Of a stretch of DNA of 64,000 bases, positions 33,581 through 42,306 are shown piece after piece. The translations under genes were made by a program, and so were the position numbers. Position 1 is the stretch's first letter. Each line of letters opens with the position of its first letter. The stretch covers positions 124,001 through 188,000 of the forward strand of contig UQUU01000003.1 in assembly GCA_900544275.1 (NCBI GenBank), given 5' to 3'. Origin of the DNA: an uncultured Succiniclasticum sp. Its GTDB lineage: Bacteria > Bacillota > Negativicutes > Acidaminococcales > Acidaminococcaceae. The notes beneath the pieces were generated by a model. It was not told where the DNA came from and did not search any database. It worked only from the letters and a program-made list of their open reading frames with translations.

Positions 33581-34315
33581 ATGGTTATATTTCCGGCAAT
33601 TGATTTGCGGGGCGGCAAAGCAGTTCGCCTGGTAGAGGGTGATTTTAAACAGGAAACAGTTTATGGGGAAGATCCTGCAAAAGTGGCAGAGACGTTTGCT
33701 GCGGCGGGAGCAACTTTTTTACATGTGGTGGATCTGGACGGCGCCCTTGCGGGAGAAAGCCGTAATTTGGCTGTAATTCAGCGAATTTTGGGTGTGTCCG
33801 CGTCCATGCAAGTGGAGGTGGGGGGCGGCATACGCAATTGTGATACCGCGGCTCGTTTGTTGGAAATGGGCGTAAAACGAGTGATTTTAGGAAGTCTGCC
33901 GATTCGGGACCCAGAAGAAACAGAAAGGATCTGTAAAAAATTCCCGGGACAGGTGGTTGCCGGTATTGATGCACGCAACGGAGAAACCGTTATTGAAGGC
34001 TGGGATGTTTCCGGCGGCGTGCATTATTTGGAACTGGGGCGTCGTATGGCATCGATTGGCATAGAGCATATTATTTTTACGGATATCGCAAGAGATGGTA
34101 AATTAACCGGGGTGAATGTAGAAGCCACGGCAGAGCTGGCTCGTACTGCAGGGGTAAAAGTAATTGCCAGCGGCGGTGTTTCCTCTCTTGCGGATATACG
34201 CGCTTTGATGGAACATGAAAATGAGGGGATTGAAGGGGTGATTATAGGAAAAGCGCTTTATGCAGGCAAAATTGATTTGAAGGAAGCTTTGGCGTTGGTC
34301 CGGCGCGCAAAGTAA
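33581..34315 (+). CDS. hisA: ProFAR isomerase
   Basis: A 244-residue TIM barrel. The catalytic Asp is in IFPAIDLRGGKAVRLVEGD (near 9), the phosphate loop in EVGGGIRN near 80, the second Asp in FTDIARDGKLTG near 170, and ASGGVSSLADI near 195. It isomerises the phosphoribosyl-formimino intermediate. ATG 33581 follows GGGGGAC. Confidence 0.95.
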   Translation: MVIFPAIDLRGGKAVRLVEGDFKQETVYGEDPAKVAETFAAAGATFLHVVDLDGALAGESRNLAVIQRILGVSASMQVEVGGGIRNCDTAARLLEMGVKRVILGSLPIRDPEETERICKKFPGQVVAGIDARNGETVIEGWDVSGGVHYLELGRRMASIGIEHIIFTDIARDGKLTGVNVEATAELARTAGVKVIASGGVSSLADIRALMEHENEGIEGVIIGKALYAGKIDLKEALALVRRAK

Positions 34316-34418
34316 ATGTATAGTCCTACCGAACAGCGACATGAAATTAGAAAAAATGAGAACAAATTTACGGTTTAGTTAGCCATCGATTATAGATTAA
34401 AAAGGATACGTGAAGATT

Positions 34419-35177
34419 ATGCTGGCAAAACGAATCATACCTTGTCTTGATGTGAAAGACGGGAAGGTTGTAAAAGGGAAAAAATTTATCGGTCTGGCGA
34501 ACGTGGGAGACCCGGTACAGATGGCCGCTTTTTATGATGCGGAAGGCGCGGACGAACTGGCGTTTTTAGATATCGCTGCCAGTATAGAACAACGCAAATC
34601 CATGCTGGATATGATCTGCCGCACGGCTGGAGAAGTGTTTATGCCTTTCGCTGTCGGCGGCGGTATCAGTACTGTACAGGATATCAGAAACTGTCTGAAC
34701 GCAGGTGCCGATAAGATTTCTTTAAATACGGCGGCCGTAAAGGATCCTGCTCTAATTACACAGGGGGCGGAATTGTTTGGCACCCAGTGTATTTTGCTGG
34801 CGGTCGATGCAAAACGCTGTGGTAAAAACCAATGGGAAGTTTATATTAACGGAGGGCACACGCCTACCGGTCTGGATTGTCTTGCGTGGGTGCAAAAGGC
34901 GGTTGCTCTGGGGGCCGGTGAGATACTCTTAACCAGTATGGATGCGGACGGCACAAAAGCAGGTTATGATATCCCTCTGACAAAAGCGGTAAGTGCCGTC
35001 GTTAACGTGCCAATCATTGCCAGTGGCGGTGCAGGGGCTCTGGAACATTTTTATGACGTATTGACAGAAGGTGGTGCCGACGCGGTTTTAGCAGCCTCCG
35101 TTTTTCACTATAAGGAATTTACAGTTAAGCAGGTTAAAACATATTTACGGTCTAAAGGTGTAGAGGTGAGGTTATAA
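34419..35177 (+). CDS. hisF: Imidazole glycerol phosphate synthase, cyclase subunit
   Basis: A 252-residue TIM barrel. LAKRIIPCLDVKDGKVVKG opens the protein with the first catalytic Asp; AVGGGIST near 81, NTAAVKDP near 102, LLTSMDADGTKAGYD near 170 with the second Asp, and IASGGAGALEHF near 200. It uses HisH-derived ammonia to form IGP and AICAR. Its last base overlaps the hisIE start. Confidence 0.96.
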   Translation: MLAKRIIPCLDVKDGKVVKGKKFIGLANVGDPVQMAAFYDAEGADELAFLDIAASIEQRKSMLDMICRTAGEVFMPFAVGGGISTVQDIRNCLNAGADKISLNTAAVKDPALITQGAELFGTQCILLAVDAKRCGKNQWEVYINGGHTPTGLDCLAWVQKAVALGAGEILLTSMDADGTKAGYDIPLTKAVSAVVNVPIIASGGAGALEHFYDVLTEGGADAVLAASVFHYKEFTVKQVKTYLRSKGVEVRL

Positions 35178-35851
35178 TGAAAATTGATGTCAGCAAATTG
35201 AAATTTGATGAAAAAGGTTTAATTCCGGCTATTGTACAAGACGTTTTCAGTGATGAGGTATTGATGTTGGCCTATATGAACGGGACGAGTCTCGCAAAAA
35301 CCGTGGAAACCGGGTACACTTGGTTTTGGAGCCGCAGCCGTCAGGAATTATGGAATAAAGGCGCGACCAGCGGGCATTTGCAGAAAGTTGCTTCCATCAC
35401 TTATGATTGTGATGGGGATGCGTTGCTGGTCAAGGTTGATCAGACCGGGGCTGCCTGTCATACAGGGCGTCATTCTTGCTTCTTTTCACCGCTTTGGAAT
35501 GAGGGTGAAGGGAAAAACCTGCCTGTTCCAGAACCGGCGAATGAAAGTATCTACGGAGCCCTGGCCGAACTATACAGGGTGATTTTATATAAACGGGAAC
35601 ATGGGGGAGAAAAGAGCTATACACGTTACTTGTTTACTAAAGGGCAGGATAAAATTTTAAAAAAAGTTGGGGAAGAAGCGGCAGAAACTATTATCGCATC
35701 AAAAAATAACAGTAAAAAAGAAGTAATCAGCGAAATGAGTGATCTGTGGTATCATTGCATGGTGCTGTTGGCGTATCATGGCATAACCCCCGGCGACTTG
35801 CTGAGCGAATTATCCGGCCGCAGAGAAAAAGAAAACAATAGTAAGTATTGA
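35177..35851 (+). CDS. hisIE: Bifunctional phosphoribosyl-AMP cyclohydrolase / phosphoribosyl-ATP pyrophosphatase
   Basis: A 224-residue fusion. HisI (about 1-118): MLAYMNGTSLAKT, the WSRSRQELWNKG strand, and the metal site CDGDALLVKVDQTGAACHTG with RHSCFF. HisE (about 125-212): IYGALAELYRVI and the pyrophosphatase helix KKVGEEAAETIIASK with ISEMSDLWYH. It performs steps 2 and 3 of the pathway and ends the operon. The operon encodes every step except histidinol-phosphate phosphatase. Confidence 0.96.
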   Translation: MKIDVSKLKFDEKGLIPAIVQDVFSDEVLMLAYMNGTSLAKTVETGYTWFWSRSRQELWNKGATSGHLQKVASITYDCDGDALLVKVDQTGAACHTGRHSCFFSPLWNEGEGKNLPVPEPANESIYGALAELYRVILYKREHGGEKSYTRYLFTKGQDKILKKVGEEAAETIIASKNNSKKEVISEMSDLWYHCMVLLAYHGITPGDLLSELSGRREKENNSKY

Positions 35852-35923
35852 CCATTATATAGTTGTGCAAAATATAGTTGCGCAAAAATAATAAATTTAT
35901 TTTCTGCTGATTATGTGCATATT

Positions 35924-35954
35924 CCGGCTTCGAGTATGGGGAGCCGGTTTTTTT
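35924..35954 (+). terminator. Terminator of the histidine operon
   Basis: CCGGCT (35924-35929) pairs with AGCCGG (35942-35947), followed by TTTTTTT. Confidence 0.85.
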
Positions 35955-36088
35955 ATTCACTATCCGAACGAAGTTTTCCGTTTTGTTGTCAACGTTCAGG
36001 TCAATAAGGACATAGCCATTGTTGCGGAGTTGAGTCAGTTTGCCTTAACTATGGTTGGTTAGGAAAGATAAAAATTTGCTGAAGCTAC

Positions 36089-36117
36089 TTGACAATAATA
36101 CCCCCACGGGGTATATT
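36089..36117 (+). promoter_or_regulatory. csoR-copA promoter
   Basis: TTGACA (36089-36094) and TATATT (36112-36117) are 17 bases apart. The spacer is itself a CsoR operator, so repression should be by direct promoter occlusion. Confidence 0.85.
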
Positions 36118-36144
36118 TATCAAACAGATACCCTATGGGGGTAT
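36098..36144. promoter_or_regulatory. Two CsoR operators
   Basis: ATACCCCCACGGGGTAT (36098-36114) and ATACCCTATGGGGGTAT (36128-36144) are the pseudo-palindromic GC-tract operators bound by CsoR tetramers; their starts are 30 bases, about three helical turns, apart. The first sits between the -35 and -10 boxes and the second just downstream. Bases 35955-36088 contain no gene. Confidence 0.9.
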
Positions 36145-36185
36145 TTTAAATTCCATAATAAGTTTATTTTAGCAGGAGAGAAGCA

Positions 36186-36527
36186 ATGAAAGAGCCTAAA
36201 AGCAGAAGACCGGAAGGAAATCCAACTTGCGGCTGCGGTTGTGTAAAACATAAACACCGAGACAGCAACAGTTCCGAATATAAAAGTATGATACGGCGTT
36301 TAAAATTAATTGAAGGACAAGTTCGCGGAATCGAAAAAATGGTGGAAGACGACCGCTACTGCATTGATATCCTGACGCAGGTGAGCGCAATCCAATGTGC
36401 CTTAAACGCATTTAATAAAGAATTACTGTCGCAGCATATCCATAGCTGCGTTGTAGAAGATATTCGCGAAGGTAAAGATGAAGTAGTAGATGAATTGGTT
36501 TCCGCTCTGCAAAAACTGATGAAGTAA
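36186..36527 (+). CDS. csoR: Copper-sensing repressor CsoR
   Basis: A 113-residue all-helical repressor. The core YKSMIRRLKLIEGQVRGIEK is family-defining. The Cu(I) ligands are present in the C-H-C arrangement: Cys in DDRYCIDIL, and His and Cys in HIHSCVVEDI. The N-terminal extension is unusually Cys/His-rich (NPTCGCGCVKHKHRD), which may add metal affinity. Cu(I) binding releases the operators upstream and derepresses csoR-copA. ATG 36186 follows AGGAGAG. Confidence 0.94.
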   Translation: MKEPKSRRPEGNPTCGCGCVKHKHRDSNSSEYKSMIRRLKLIEGQVRGIEKMVEDDRYCIDILTQVSAIQCALNAFNKELLSQHIHSCVVEDIREGKDEVVDELVSALQKLMK

Positions 36528-36670
36528 TTGCGGCAACAGCAACGGTAATCGATGGCGGGGCATTGGAATCATATAAAATGGCAGGAGATCAGGCGAAAAT
36601 TCTTTTGCTGTTTAATGAAACCATGAAAGTGTGAGGGAGCACCGGGAGATAATAATCCCGGGGAGTAATT

Positions 36671-39385
36671 ATGAAGAAAGAAAAGTATATAGTGACCGGC
36701 ATGACTTGCAGTGCCTGTTCCAGCCGTGTAGAAAAAACGGTACGGAATTTAGGCGGTATGCATGAAGCAACAGTAAATCTGTTGACCCACTCTATGCATG
36801 TTGAATATGATGAAACAAAACTTAATGCAGCAGAGATCATTAAAGCGGTAACTGATACGGGCTATGGCGCCGAGTTGATGGACACTCAAAACCGTAGTGC
36901 CGATGCAGCGAAGCAGAAAATAACCGCTGTTGCAGAAAATCCGGCGATTAAAGCGGCGCGGGACGAAATTGCGGAAATGCAGGAACGATTTATCTGGTCC
37001 GTTATCTTTTTACTTCCTTTGTTGCTTTTGTCCATGACCCCCATGTTTGCAAAATTACTGGGCTTTGCTGTCCCGGAGTTTTTGCAGAAGTATTTTTATG
37101 GAACGCAAAATGCGATCTGGTTGGCGTTTACAGAGTTTATTTTGGTTCTGCCAATTTTGTTCATTAACAAAAAGTTTTTTACCGGTGGCTTTAAAAGTCT
37201 CCTCCACAAAGCGCCTAATATGGATAGTTTGGTGGCGATGGGGTCCGGCGCCGCATTGGCTTACGGTATTTTTGCGGTGTATCGTATTGGTTGGGGCATG
37301 GGACATGGGGATACGGTTCTTATTGATCTGTATCGTACCAACTTATATTTCGAATCCTCGGGTATGATTGTTACGCTGATCATTTTTGGGAAATGGCTGG
37401 AAGCAAGATCCAAGGGCCGTACCTCAGCTGCCATTGAAAAATTGATGGATCTGGCGCCGAAGCAGGCCCGCGTTATCCGCGAAGGTGAAGAGATTTTGCT
37501 TGCGTCGGAGGACTTGATGCCGGGGGACGAAGTTGTGGTCCGTCCGGGGGAAAGCATTCCTGCTGATGGGATCATTACTAAAGGAAATACCAGCATTGAT
37601 GAAGCTGTCATTACCGGTGAAAGTATTCCGGTAGAGAAGCAGACCGGTGACAAGGTCATTAGCGCCACGTTGAATAAAACCGGTTTTATTCATTTTACGG
37701 CGCAAAAGGTGGGGGCTGACAGTACGATCAGCCAAATTATCCGATTGGTGGAGGAAGCCAGCAGCAGTAAAGCTCCCATTGCCCGTATGGCGGATAAGAT
37801 TTCCGGTATCTTTGTACCGACAGTCATGCTTTTTGCCTTAGCTACTGCCATCTTCTGGCTTTTATGGGGAGAAAGTTTTGAATTTGCCTTCAGATGTGCG
37901 ATCAGCGTATTGGTAATAAGTTGTCCCTGTGCTTTAGGATTGGCTACGCCGGTTGCCATTATGGTAGGTACGGGTAAAGGCGCAGAAAATGGTATTCTGA
38001 TAAAATCGGGGGAAGCGCTGGAAACCGCTCATGCTTTGGACATCGTGGTATTGGACAAAACAGGGACGATTACCGAAGGAAAACCTCGGGTTACAGACAT
38101 ATTGCTGCCTGTTGCAGAAGCTTCAGAGACTTCTTCGGTTTATCTGGAGTTATTGACCATTGCCGCAGGTCTGGAATATGGCAGCAGCCATCCTTTGGCC
38201 AGCGCCATTATGGAATATACGGCAGAGAAAAATGTGACAGTGCCTGAAATGGAGAATTTCCAAACTCTATTTGGCAAAGGCGTAAAGGCACAAAAAAATG
38301 GCGTCACGTATTATGCAGGCAATAGCGCATTGATGGAAGAAACAGGTGCAGACATATCTTTTTTTACCCCCTTTCTGGAACGATTGGCTGATGCAGGAAA
38401 GACGCCGCTGTTTTTTGCCAGAGAAAAAAATATAATTGGCCTTATTGCTGTGGCTGATTGCGAAAAAAAGACCAGCCAACAGGCCATAAAAGAATTTAAA
38501 AATCTGGGCATTCGGGTTATTATGCTGACCGGGGACAATCCTCGTACAGCAGAGGCGATTCGTAGACGTATGAATATTCCCCAGGTGATTGCCGATGTTT
38601 TGCCGGAAGGCAAAGAAAAGGTAATTACCGATCTGCAAAGCCGGGGGTACAAAGTGGCAATGGTCGGGGATGGGATTAATGATGCGCCGGCATTGGCTAA
38701 GGCTGATGTGGGAATTGCCATCGGCGCCGGTACGGATGTAGCCATTGAAAGCGCTGATATCGTGCTGATGAAGAGTGATTTGCTGGATGCGGTGAATGCT
38801 GTGCGCCTCAGCCATAATGTGATTAAAAAAATTAAAGAAGGTCTGTTTTGGGCATTCTTCTATAATGTGGTGTGTATTCCCGTGGCAGCCGGAGCTTTGT
38901 CATATTGGGGGATTTTGCTGAGCCCTGTTTTTGGCGCGGCGGCCATGAGTCTCAGCAGCGTTACCGTAGTCACCAATGCGTTGCGGCTAAAAAAATTTAA
39001 ACCTGTACAACAAACAAAAATGATGGAAACGTTGGTTAATGCTCAAGTGAAAATCACCGGTATAAAAGAAGTATTTTCTACAGCAAGAAATACACAGGCA
39101 TCGGCAGTAACCTCAATTACAGAGGATAGTATTGAAAATAAAGCTGAAAATGCAGAGAAAGAAACTGTGGGAGGGATAAAAATGGAAAAAATTTTACGCA
39201 TAGAAGGCATGATGTGTGCTCATTGTCAAAAGCACGTGCAAGAAACGCTTGCCGGGTTGGACGGGGTAACAAAGGTGGAGGTGAGTCTGGAAGATAAGAC
39301 GGCAACGGTACAGATGAACCGCAACATCCCTTTTAATGAATTTGAAAAAGCGGTACAGGACGCCGGGTATGAATTGTTAAAATAA
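36671..39385 (+). CDS. copA: Cu(+)-exporting P1B-type ATPase with C-terminal CopZ-like domain
   Basis: A 904-residue pump, longer than the usual 740-820. An N-terminal heavy-metal domain has GMTCSACSSRVEK (near 11). Eight membrane helices follow, with the transport motif SCPCALGLATP (near 418), phosphorylation site VLDKTGTITEGKP (near 460) and hinge MVGDGINDAPALAKAD (near 665). After the last helix (about 775) a polar, Thr/Ala/Glu-rich linker of about 60 residues leads to a second metal domain with GMMCAHCQKHV (near 847). The C-terminal domain has the size of CopZ and an internal ribosome site (see 39182). It exports Cu(I) across the inner membrane and is cotranscribed with csoR. Confidence 0.95.
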   Translation: MKKEKYIVTGMTCSACSSRVEKTVRNLGGMHEATVNLLTHSMHVEYDETKLNAAEIIKAVTDTGYGAELMDTQNRSADAAKQKITAVAENPAIKAARDEIAEMQERFIWSVIFLLPLLLLSMTPMFAKLLGFAVPEFLQKYFYGTQNAIWLAFTEFILVLPILFINKKFFTGGFKSLLHKAPNMDSLVAMGSGAALAYGIFAVYRIGWGMGHGDTVLIDLYRTNLYFESSGMIVTLIIFGKWLEARSKGRTSAAIEKLMDLAPKQARVIREGEEILLASEDLMPGDEVVVRPGESIPADGIITKGNTSIDEAVITGESIPVEKQTGDKVISATLNKTGFIHFTAQKVGADSTISQIIRLVEEASSSKAPIARMADKISGIFVPTVMLFALATAIFWLLWGESFEFAFRCAISVLVISCPCALGLATPVAIMVGTGKGAENGILIKSGEALETAHALDIVVLDKTGTITEGKPRVTDILLPVAEASETSSVYLELLTIAAGLEYGSSHPLASAIMEYTAEKNVTVPEMENFQTLFGKGVKAQKNGVTYYAGNSALMEETGADISFFTPFLERLADAGKTPLFFAREKNIIGLIAVADCEKKTSQQAIKEFKNLGIRVIMLTGDNPRTAEAIRRRMNIPQVIADVLPEGKEKVITDLQSRGYKVAMVGDGINDAPALAKADVGIAIGAGTDVAIESADIVLMKSDLLDAVNAVRLSHNVIKKIKEGLFWAFFYNVVCIPVAAGALSYWGILLSPVFGAAAMSLSSVTVVTNALRLKKFKPVQQTKMMETLVNAQVKITGIKEVFSTARNTQASAVTSITEDSIENKAENAEKETVGGIKMEKILRIEGMMCAHCQKHVQETLAGLDGVTKVEVSLEDKTATVQMNRNIPFNEFEKAVQDAGYELLK
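39182..39385 (+). CDS. copZ: Possible internally initiated CopZ-like copper chaperone
   Basis: In frame within copA, ATG 39182 is preceded by GGGAGGG 8 bases upstream and opens a 67-residue complete heavy-metal-associated domain (MEKILRIEGMMCAHCQKHVQ). This is the length and start pattern of free CopZ. The ribosome site suggests that the domain is also made alone, which would give both a tethered and a soluble chaperone from one gene. This is inference from the ribosome site. Confidence 0.5.
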   Translation: MEKILRIEGMMCAHCQKHVQETLAGLDGVTKVEVSLEDKTATVQMNRNIPFNEFEKAVQDAGYELLK

Positions 39386-39484
39386 AAGGAACAAGCTTAA
39401 CCAAGACGGTTTACAAGAGTACATCAACCGCGTATTTGCTTAGAGTGTGGGGTCTTTTGGCGCATATTTTATGAGAGATTCCGG

Positions 39485-39513
39485 TTGACAAATAAGAAAG
39501 GCTTTTGTATAAT
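39485..39513 (+). promoter_or_regulatory. Consensus promoter of tRNA-Ala
   Basis: TTGACA (39485-39490) and TATAAT (39508-39513) with a 17-base spacer, 17 bases before the tRNA. Confidence 0.85.
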
Positions 39514-39530
39514 ACCATTTGTAAACTATC

Positions 39531-39606
<76 letters not shown>

Positions 39607-39616
39607 AGAAAATTAT

Positions 39617-39650
39617 TACCTGCGCACATATGCATTGCGCAGGTATTTTT
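39617..39650 (+). terminator. Terminator after tRNA-Ala
   Basis: TACCTGCGCA (39617-39626) pairs with TGCGCAGGTA (39636-39645), followed by TTTTT. Confidence 0.88.
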
Positions 39651-39771
39651 ATTTTTGAGGTAAAATATTCGCCTATGGCGGATCTGTTTTTGCGTTACTC
39701 AAATTGCCCATTTCGTGGTATAATTTACTCAAATATAAGTTTCCTAATTTTTAGCCGGGAGGGATAAACAC

Positions 39772-40227
39772 ATGTTAGAAGTAGGGAAAAAAGCACCGGA
39801 TTTCACACTGCCGGATCAAAATGGAAAGATGATCACCTTAAGCAGTTTTTTGGGGCAAAAAGTAATTTTATATTTTTATCCTAAAGATAATACTTCGGGC
39901 TGCACTAAACAGGCCTGCAACTTTGGTGAATTATATCCGCAAATTCAGGAAAAAGGCGCTGTTGTATTAGGTGTGAGTAAGGATAGCGTAGCTTCTCATA
40001 AAAAATTTGAAGAAAAATATCACCTGCCGTTCACCCTGATTTCGGACCCGGACCTGGTAGCGATCCAGGCTTATGATGTCTGGAAAGAAAAGAGTATGTA
40101 CGGGAAAAAATATATGGGAGTAGAACGCAGTACATACCTGATCGATGAAAAGGGCATTATTATTCGTGCATTCGCCAAGGTTAAGCCGGCCGATAATCCG
40201 GGGCAAATGTTCAAAGAATTGGACTGA
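39772..40227 (+). CDS. bcp: Thioredoxin-dependent thiol peroxidase (BCP/PrxQ)
   Basis: A 151-residue atypical 2-Cys peroxiredoxin. KAPDFTLPDQNG opens the fold. The peroxidatic Cys is in YPKDNTSGCTKQAC (near 46) with the resolving Cys five residues later, as in the PrxQ subclass, and the Arg is in GVERSTYLID. It reduces hydroperoxides with thioredoxin, which is encoded 5 kb downstream. ATG 39772 follows GGGAGGG. Confidence 0.95.
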   Translation: MLEVGKKAPDFTLPDQNGKMITLSSFLGQKVILYFYPKDNTSGCTKQACNFGELYPQIQEKGAVVLGVSKDSVASHKKFEEKYHLPFTLISDPDLVAIQAYDVWKEKSMYGKKYMGVERSTYLIDEKGIIIRAFAKVKPADNPGQMFKELD

Positions 40228-40339
40228 GCGATCGCCGGTAAATAAAGATTGCGGTCTGAAGCTATCTCTAACGCAGCGGGTGCAGGCAAGATGTGCAGTT
40301 AAAGCCCGTGAGGCATTGTTAAGAAATGGGGAAAAACGG

Positions 40340-41794
40340 ATGAGCAGAACTCTGAACATGGCAGAAGCGTTACAGGAAGCACGCCGCTGTCTGCATTGCA
40401 GTATTCCCGGCTGCCGCAAAGGCTGTCCGATCGCCAACAATATACCTGATTTTATTCAAGCCTTAAAAGAAGGCAATATTGGTGCCGCTTATGAGATTAT
40501 TGCGGAACGCAGCAATCTGCCCGCTATTTGCGGGAGGGTATGTCCTCATGAAAAGCAATGCGAAGCACACTGTGTGCTGGCGCGCAGTAAACGGGAAATT
40601 AAAATTGGGGATCTGGAAATGTTTATTGCGGATTTTGCCCATAAATACGGCCTTAAACCTATTCCCAAGTCTAACGGCGCCCGGGGTAAAGTCGCTGTAA
40701 TTGGCAGCGGCCCTGCAGGGTTAACGGTTGCAGGGGATTTGGCTAAAATGAACTTTGCCGTTACCGTATTTGAAAAACAACCGGAGCCGGGGGGGATCTT
40801 ATTGTTTGGTATCCCGGAGTTCCGTTTAAGCAAATCTGTGGTACAACAGGAAATAGAACAACTGCGCAATATCGGGGTAGAGTTTCGCTGCAATGTGCTG
40901 GCAGGACCGGATTATACAGTCGATGACATGTTTGCGGAAGGCTTTGATGCTATTTTTATGGGAACCGGGACGGCTTTTCCGCGTACCCTTGATATACCCG
41001 GTAAGGGGCTGGCCGGCATTGTGACGGCAGCGTATTATTTGCGTATGGCATACTTGGTAAAGGCAGGCCAGTTGGATGATAAAGAGCTGTTATTGCATGA
41101 AGGTGACCGGGTCGCTGTAATAGGAGCAGGCAATGTCGCGATGGATGCGGCACGGACCGCGGTTCGGCGAGGCGCCGGCGAGGTCACGGTGTTTTATCGG
41201 AAAACAGAACAGGAAGTACCCGCCTTTCCTTCGGAAATTGAAGCTGCCAAAGCCGAACATGTACAGTTCCGATTTTTAAGAGAACCGCTTCGTTTTTTAA
41301 GCAAAAAAGAAATGGCGGAAAAAACAGGTGCGCATCTTTCCGTTGATGAAAGCACGGCGAATGTAAAGGTGCAGGAAGCTTTGGAAAAAAATCTTTTGGG
41401 AGCGGAAGAAGAAGAAACAACATTAGTGGCTGGAGCAGATCAAACTGTCGGCGGTATGGCGTTTAGAGTTTTAGAAAAAGGTGAGGATGGAAACTTTGTT
41501 GCTACGGAAAAAGAGGAGTACCATGCGTTTGACAGTGTGATTCTGGCTGTGGGATCGAAGCCGGCTGCCCGGATCGTGGGTACAACGAAAGGAATTAAAG
41601 TGGATAACAGAGGCTTTGTGATCACCCGGGAGCGCCCTTATGGGATGACGACCCGGATGGGCGTTTTCAGCGGCGGGGATGTGGTGCATGGACCGGCCAC
41701 GGTAGTTTTGGCTATGAAGGAATCTAAGCGGGTGGCGATCGGTATTGCTGAATATGTTGATGCAAAAAATTTGCTGCAGGATTGCAGGGAATAA
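40340..41794 (+). CDS. gltA: NADPH-dependent glutamate synthase small-subunit-type flavoprotein
   Basis: A 484-residue protein. The N-terminal domain has two Cys clusters for [4Fe-4S] centres (CLHCSIPGCRKGCP near 17 and CGRVCPHEKQCEAHC near 58). The FAD site is VIGSGPAGLTVAGDLA near 118, GGILLFGIPEFRLSK near 150, and the NADP site VIGAGNVAMDAARTAVRRG near 260. This matches GltD, NfnB and homotetrameric GltA-type enzymes; the exact partner cannot be told because no large subunit is adjacent. ATG 40340 (behind GGGGAAAAACGG) is chosen; longer in-frame starts overlap bcp. Confidence 0.85.
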   Translation: MSRTLNMAEALQEARRCLHCSIPGCRKGCPIANNIPDFIQALKEGNIGAAYEIIAERSNLPAICGRVCPHEKQCEAHCVLARSKREIKIGDLEMFIADFAHKYGLKPIPKSNGARGKVAVIGSGPAGLTVAGDLAKMNFAVTVFEKQPEPGGILLFGIPEFRLSKSVVQQEIEQLRNIGVEFRCNVLAGPDYTVDDMFAEGFDAIFMGTGTAFPRTLDIPGKGLAGIVTAAYYLRMAYLVKAGQLDDKELLLHEGDRVAVIGAGNVAMDAARTAVRRGAGEVTVFYRKTEQEVPAFPSEIEAAKAEHVQFRFLREPLRFLSKKEMAEKTGAHLSVDESTANVKVQEALEKNLLGAEEEETTLVAGADQTVGGMAFRVLEKGEDGNFVATEKEEYHAFDSVILAVGSKPAARIVGTTKGIKVDNRGFVITRERPYGMTTRMGVFSGGDVVHGPATVVLAMKESKRVAIGIAEYVDAKNLLQDCRE

Positions 41795-41798
41795 CTGA

Positions 41799-41827
41799 TT
41801 GACAACTACACCTTATTTTTATATAAT
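41799..41827 (+). promoter_or_regulatory. Perfect consensus promoter of the 34-residue peptide gene
   Basis: TTGACA (41799-41804) and TATAAT (41822-41827) with a 17-base spacer lie 63 bases before the small gene. Confidence 0.85.
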
Positions 41828-41890
41828 TAATGTAATAAAGTTAACAATTTCCGTAGCTGCTTCGTATTTATGAAGAAAGGGCGGTAGAGT

Positions 41891-41995
41891 ATGAGTAATC
41901 GTTATAAAACCTTTATTTCCTGCTACAAAAAAGATAATTTATTATTAATCGGTTTTCTTGTAATATTGGCCGCGATCATTGGAATTTTCGGCTGA
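41891..41995 (+). CDS. 34-residue single-pass membrane peptide
   Basis: ATG 41891 follows GAAAGGGCGG and opens a 34-codon frame. The peptide has a basic, polar N-terminus (MSNRYKTFISCYKKDN) and one hydrophobic helix (LLLIGFLVILAAIIGIFG) running to the stop. It has a consensus promoter upstream and a strong terminator downstream, forming a complete monocistronic unit of about 240 bases. Holin, stress or transporter-modulating roles are all possible; nothing specific can be claimed. The transcript could alternatively be a small RNA, but the ribosome site and helix favour translation. Confidence 0.6.
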   Translation: MSNRYKTFISCYKKDNLLLIGFLVILAAIIGIFG

Positions 41996-42057
41996 GAAAT
42001 TTTTTGATGATTTAATTTTAGAATTGTTTCAGAATAAAAAAATGCAGATGGATTTTT

Positions 42058-42095
42058 CCCCGCAAGAAAGTAATTCCCTTGCGGGGATTTTATTT
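42058..42095 (+). terminator. Terminator after the membrane peptide gene
   Basis: CCCCGCAAG (42058-42066) pairs with CTTGCGGGG (42078-42086), followed by ATTTTATTTTT. From 42096 to 42306 I see no gene; a TATAAT at 42212-42217 could be the -10 of the next gene. Confidence 0.88.
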
Positions 42096-42306
42096 TTAAG
42101 AAGAGATAATTTAGCTAAAAAATGACTGCACCACAAGAACAAGGTGTTTTTTCTTTAAAATTTGTTAGAAAACACAATTTATTCTCCATTATTAATTTGA
42201 AATGTGCTATAATGATTATATAAATTTGCATCTGAAAATGACGGGTAAATTACAGGTAAAAAGCTGAGTTTATCATTTACATAAGTGGCAGAAAAGGTGT
42301 AATTGC

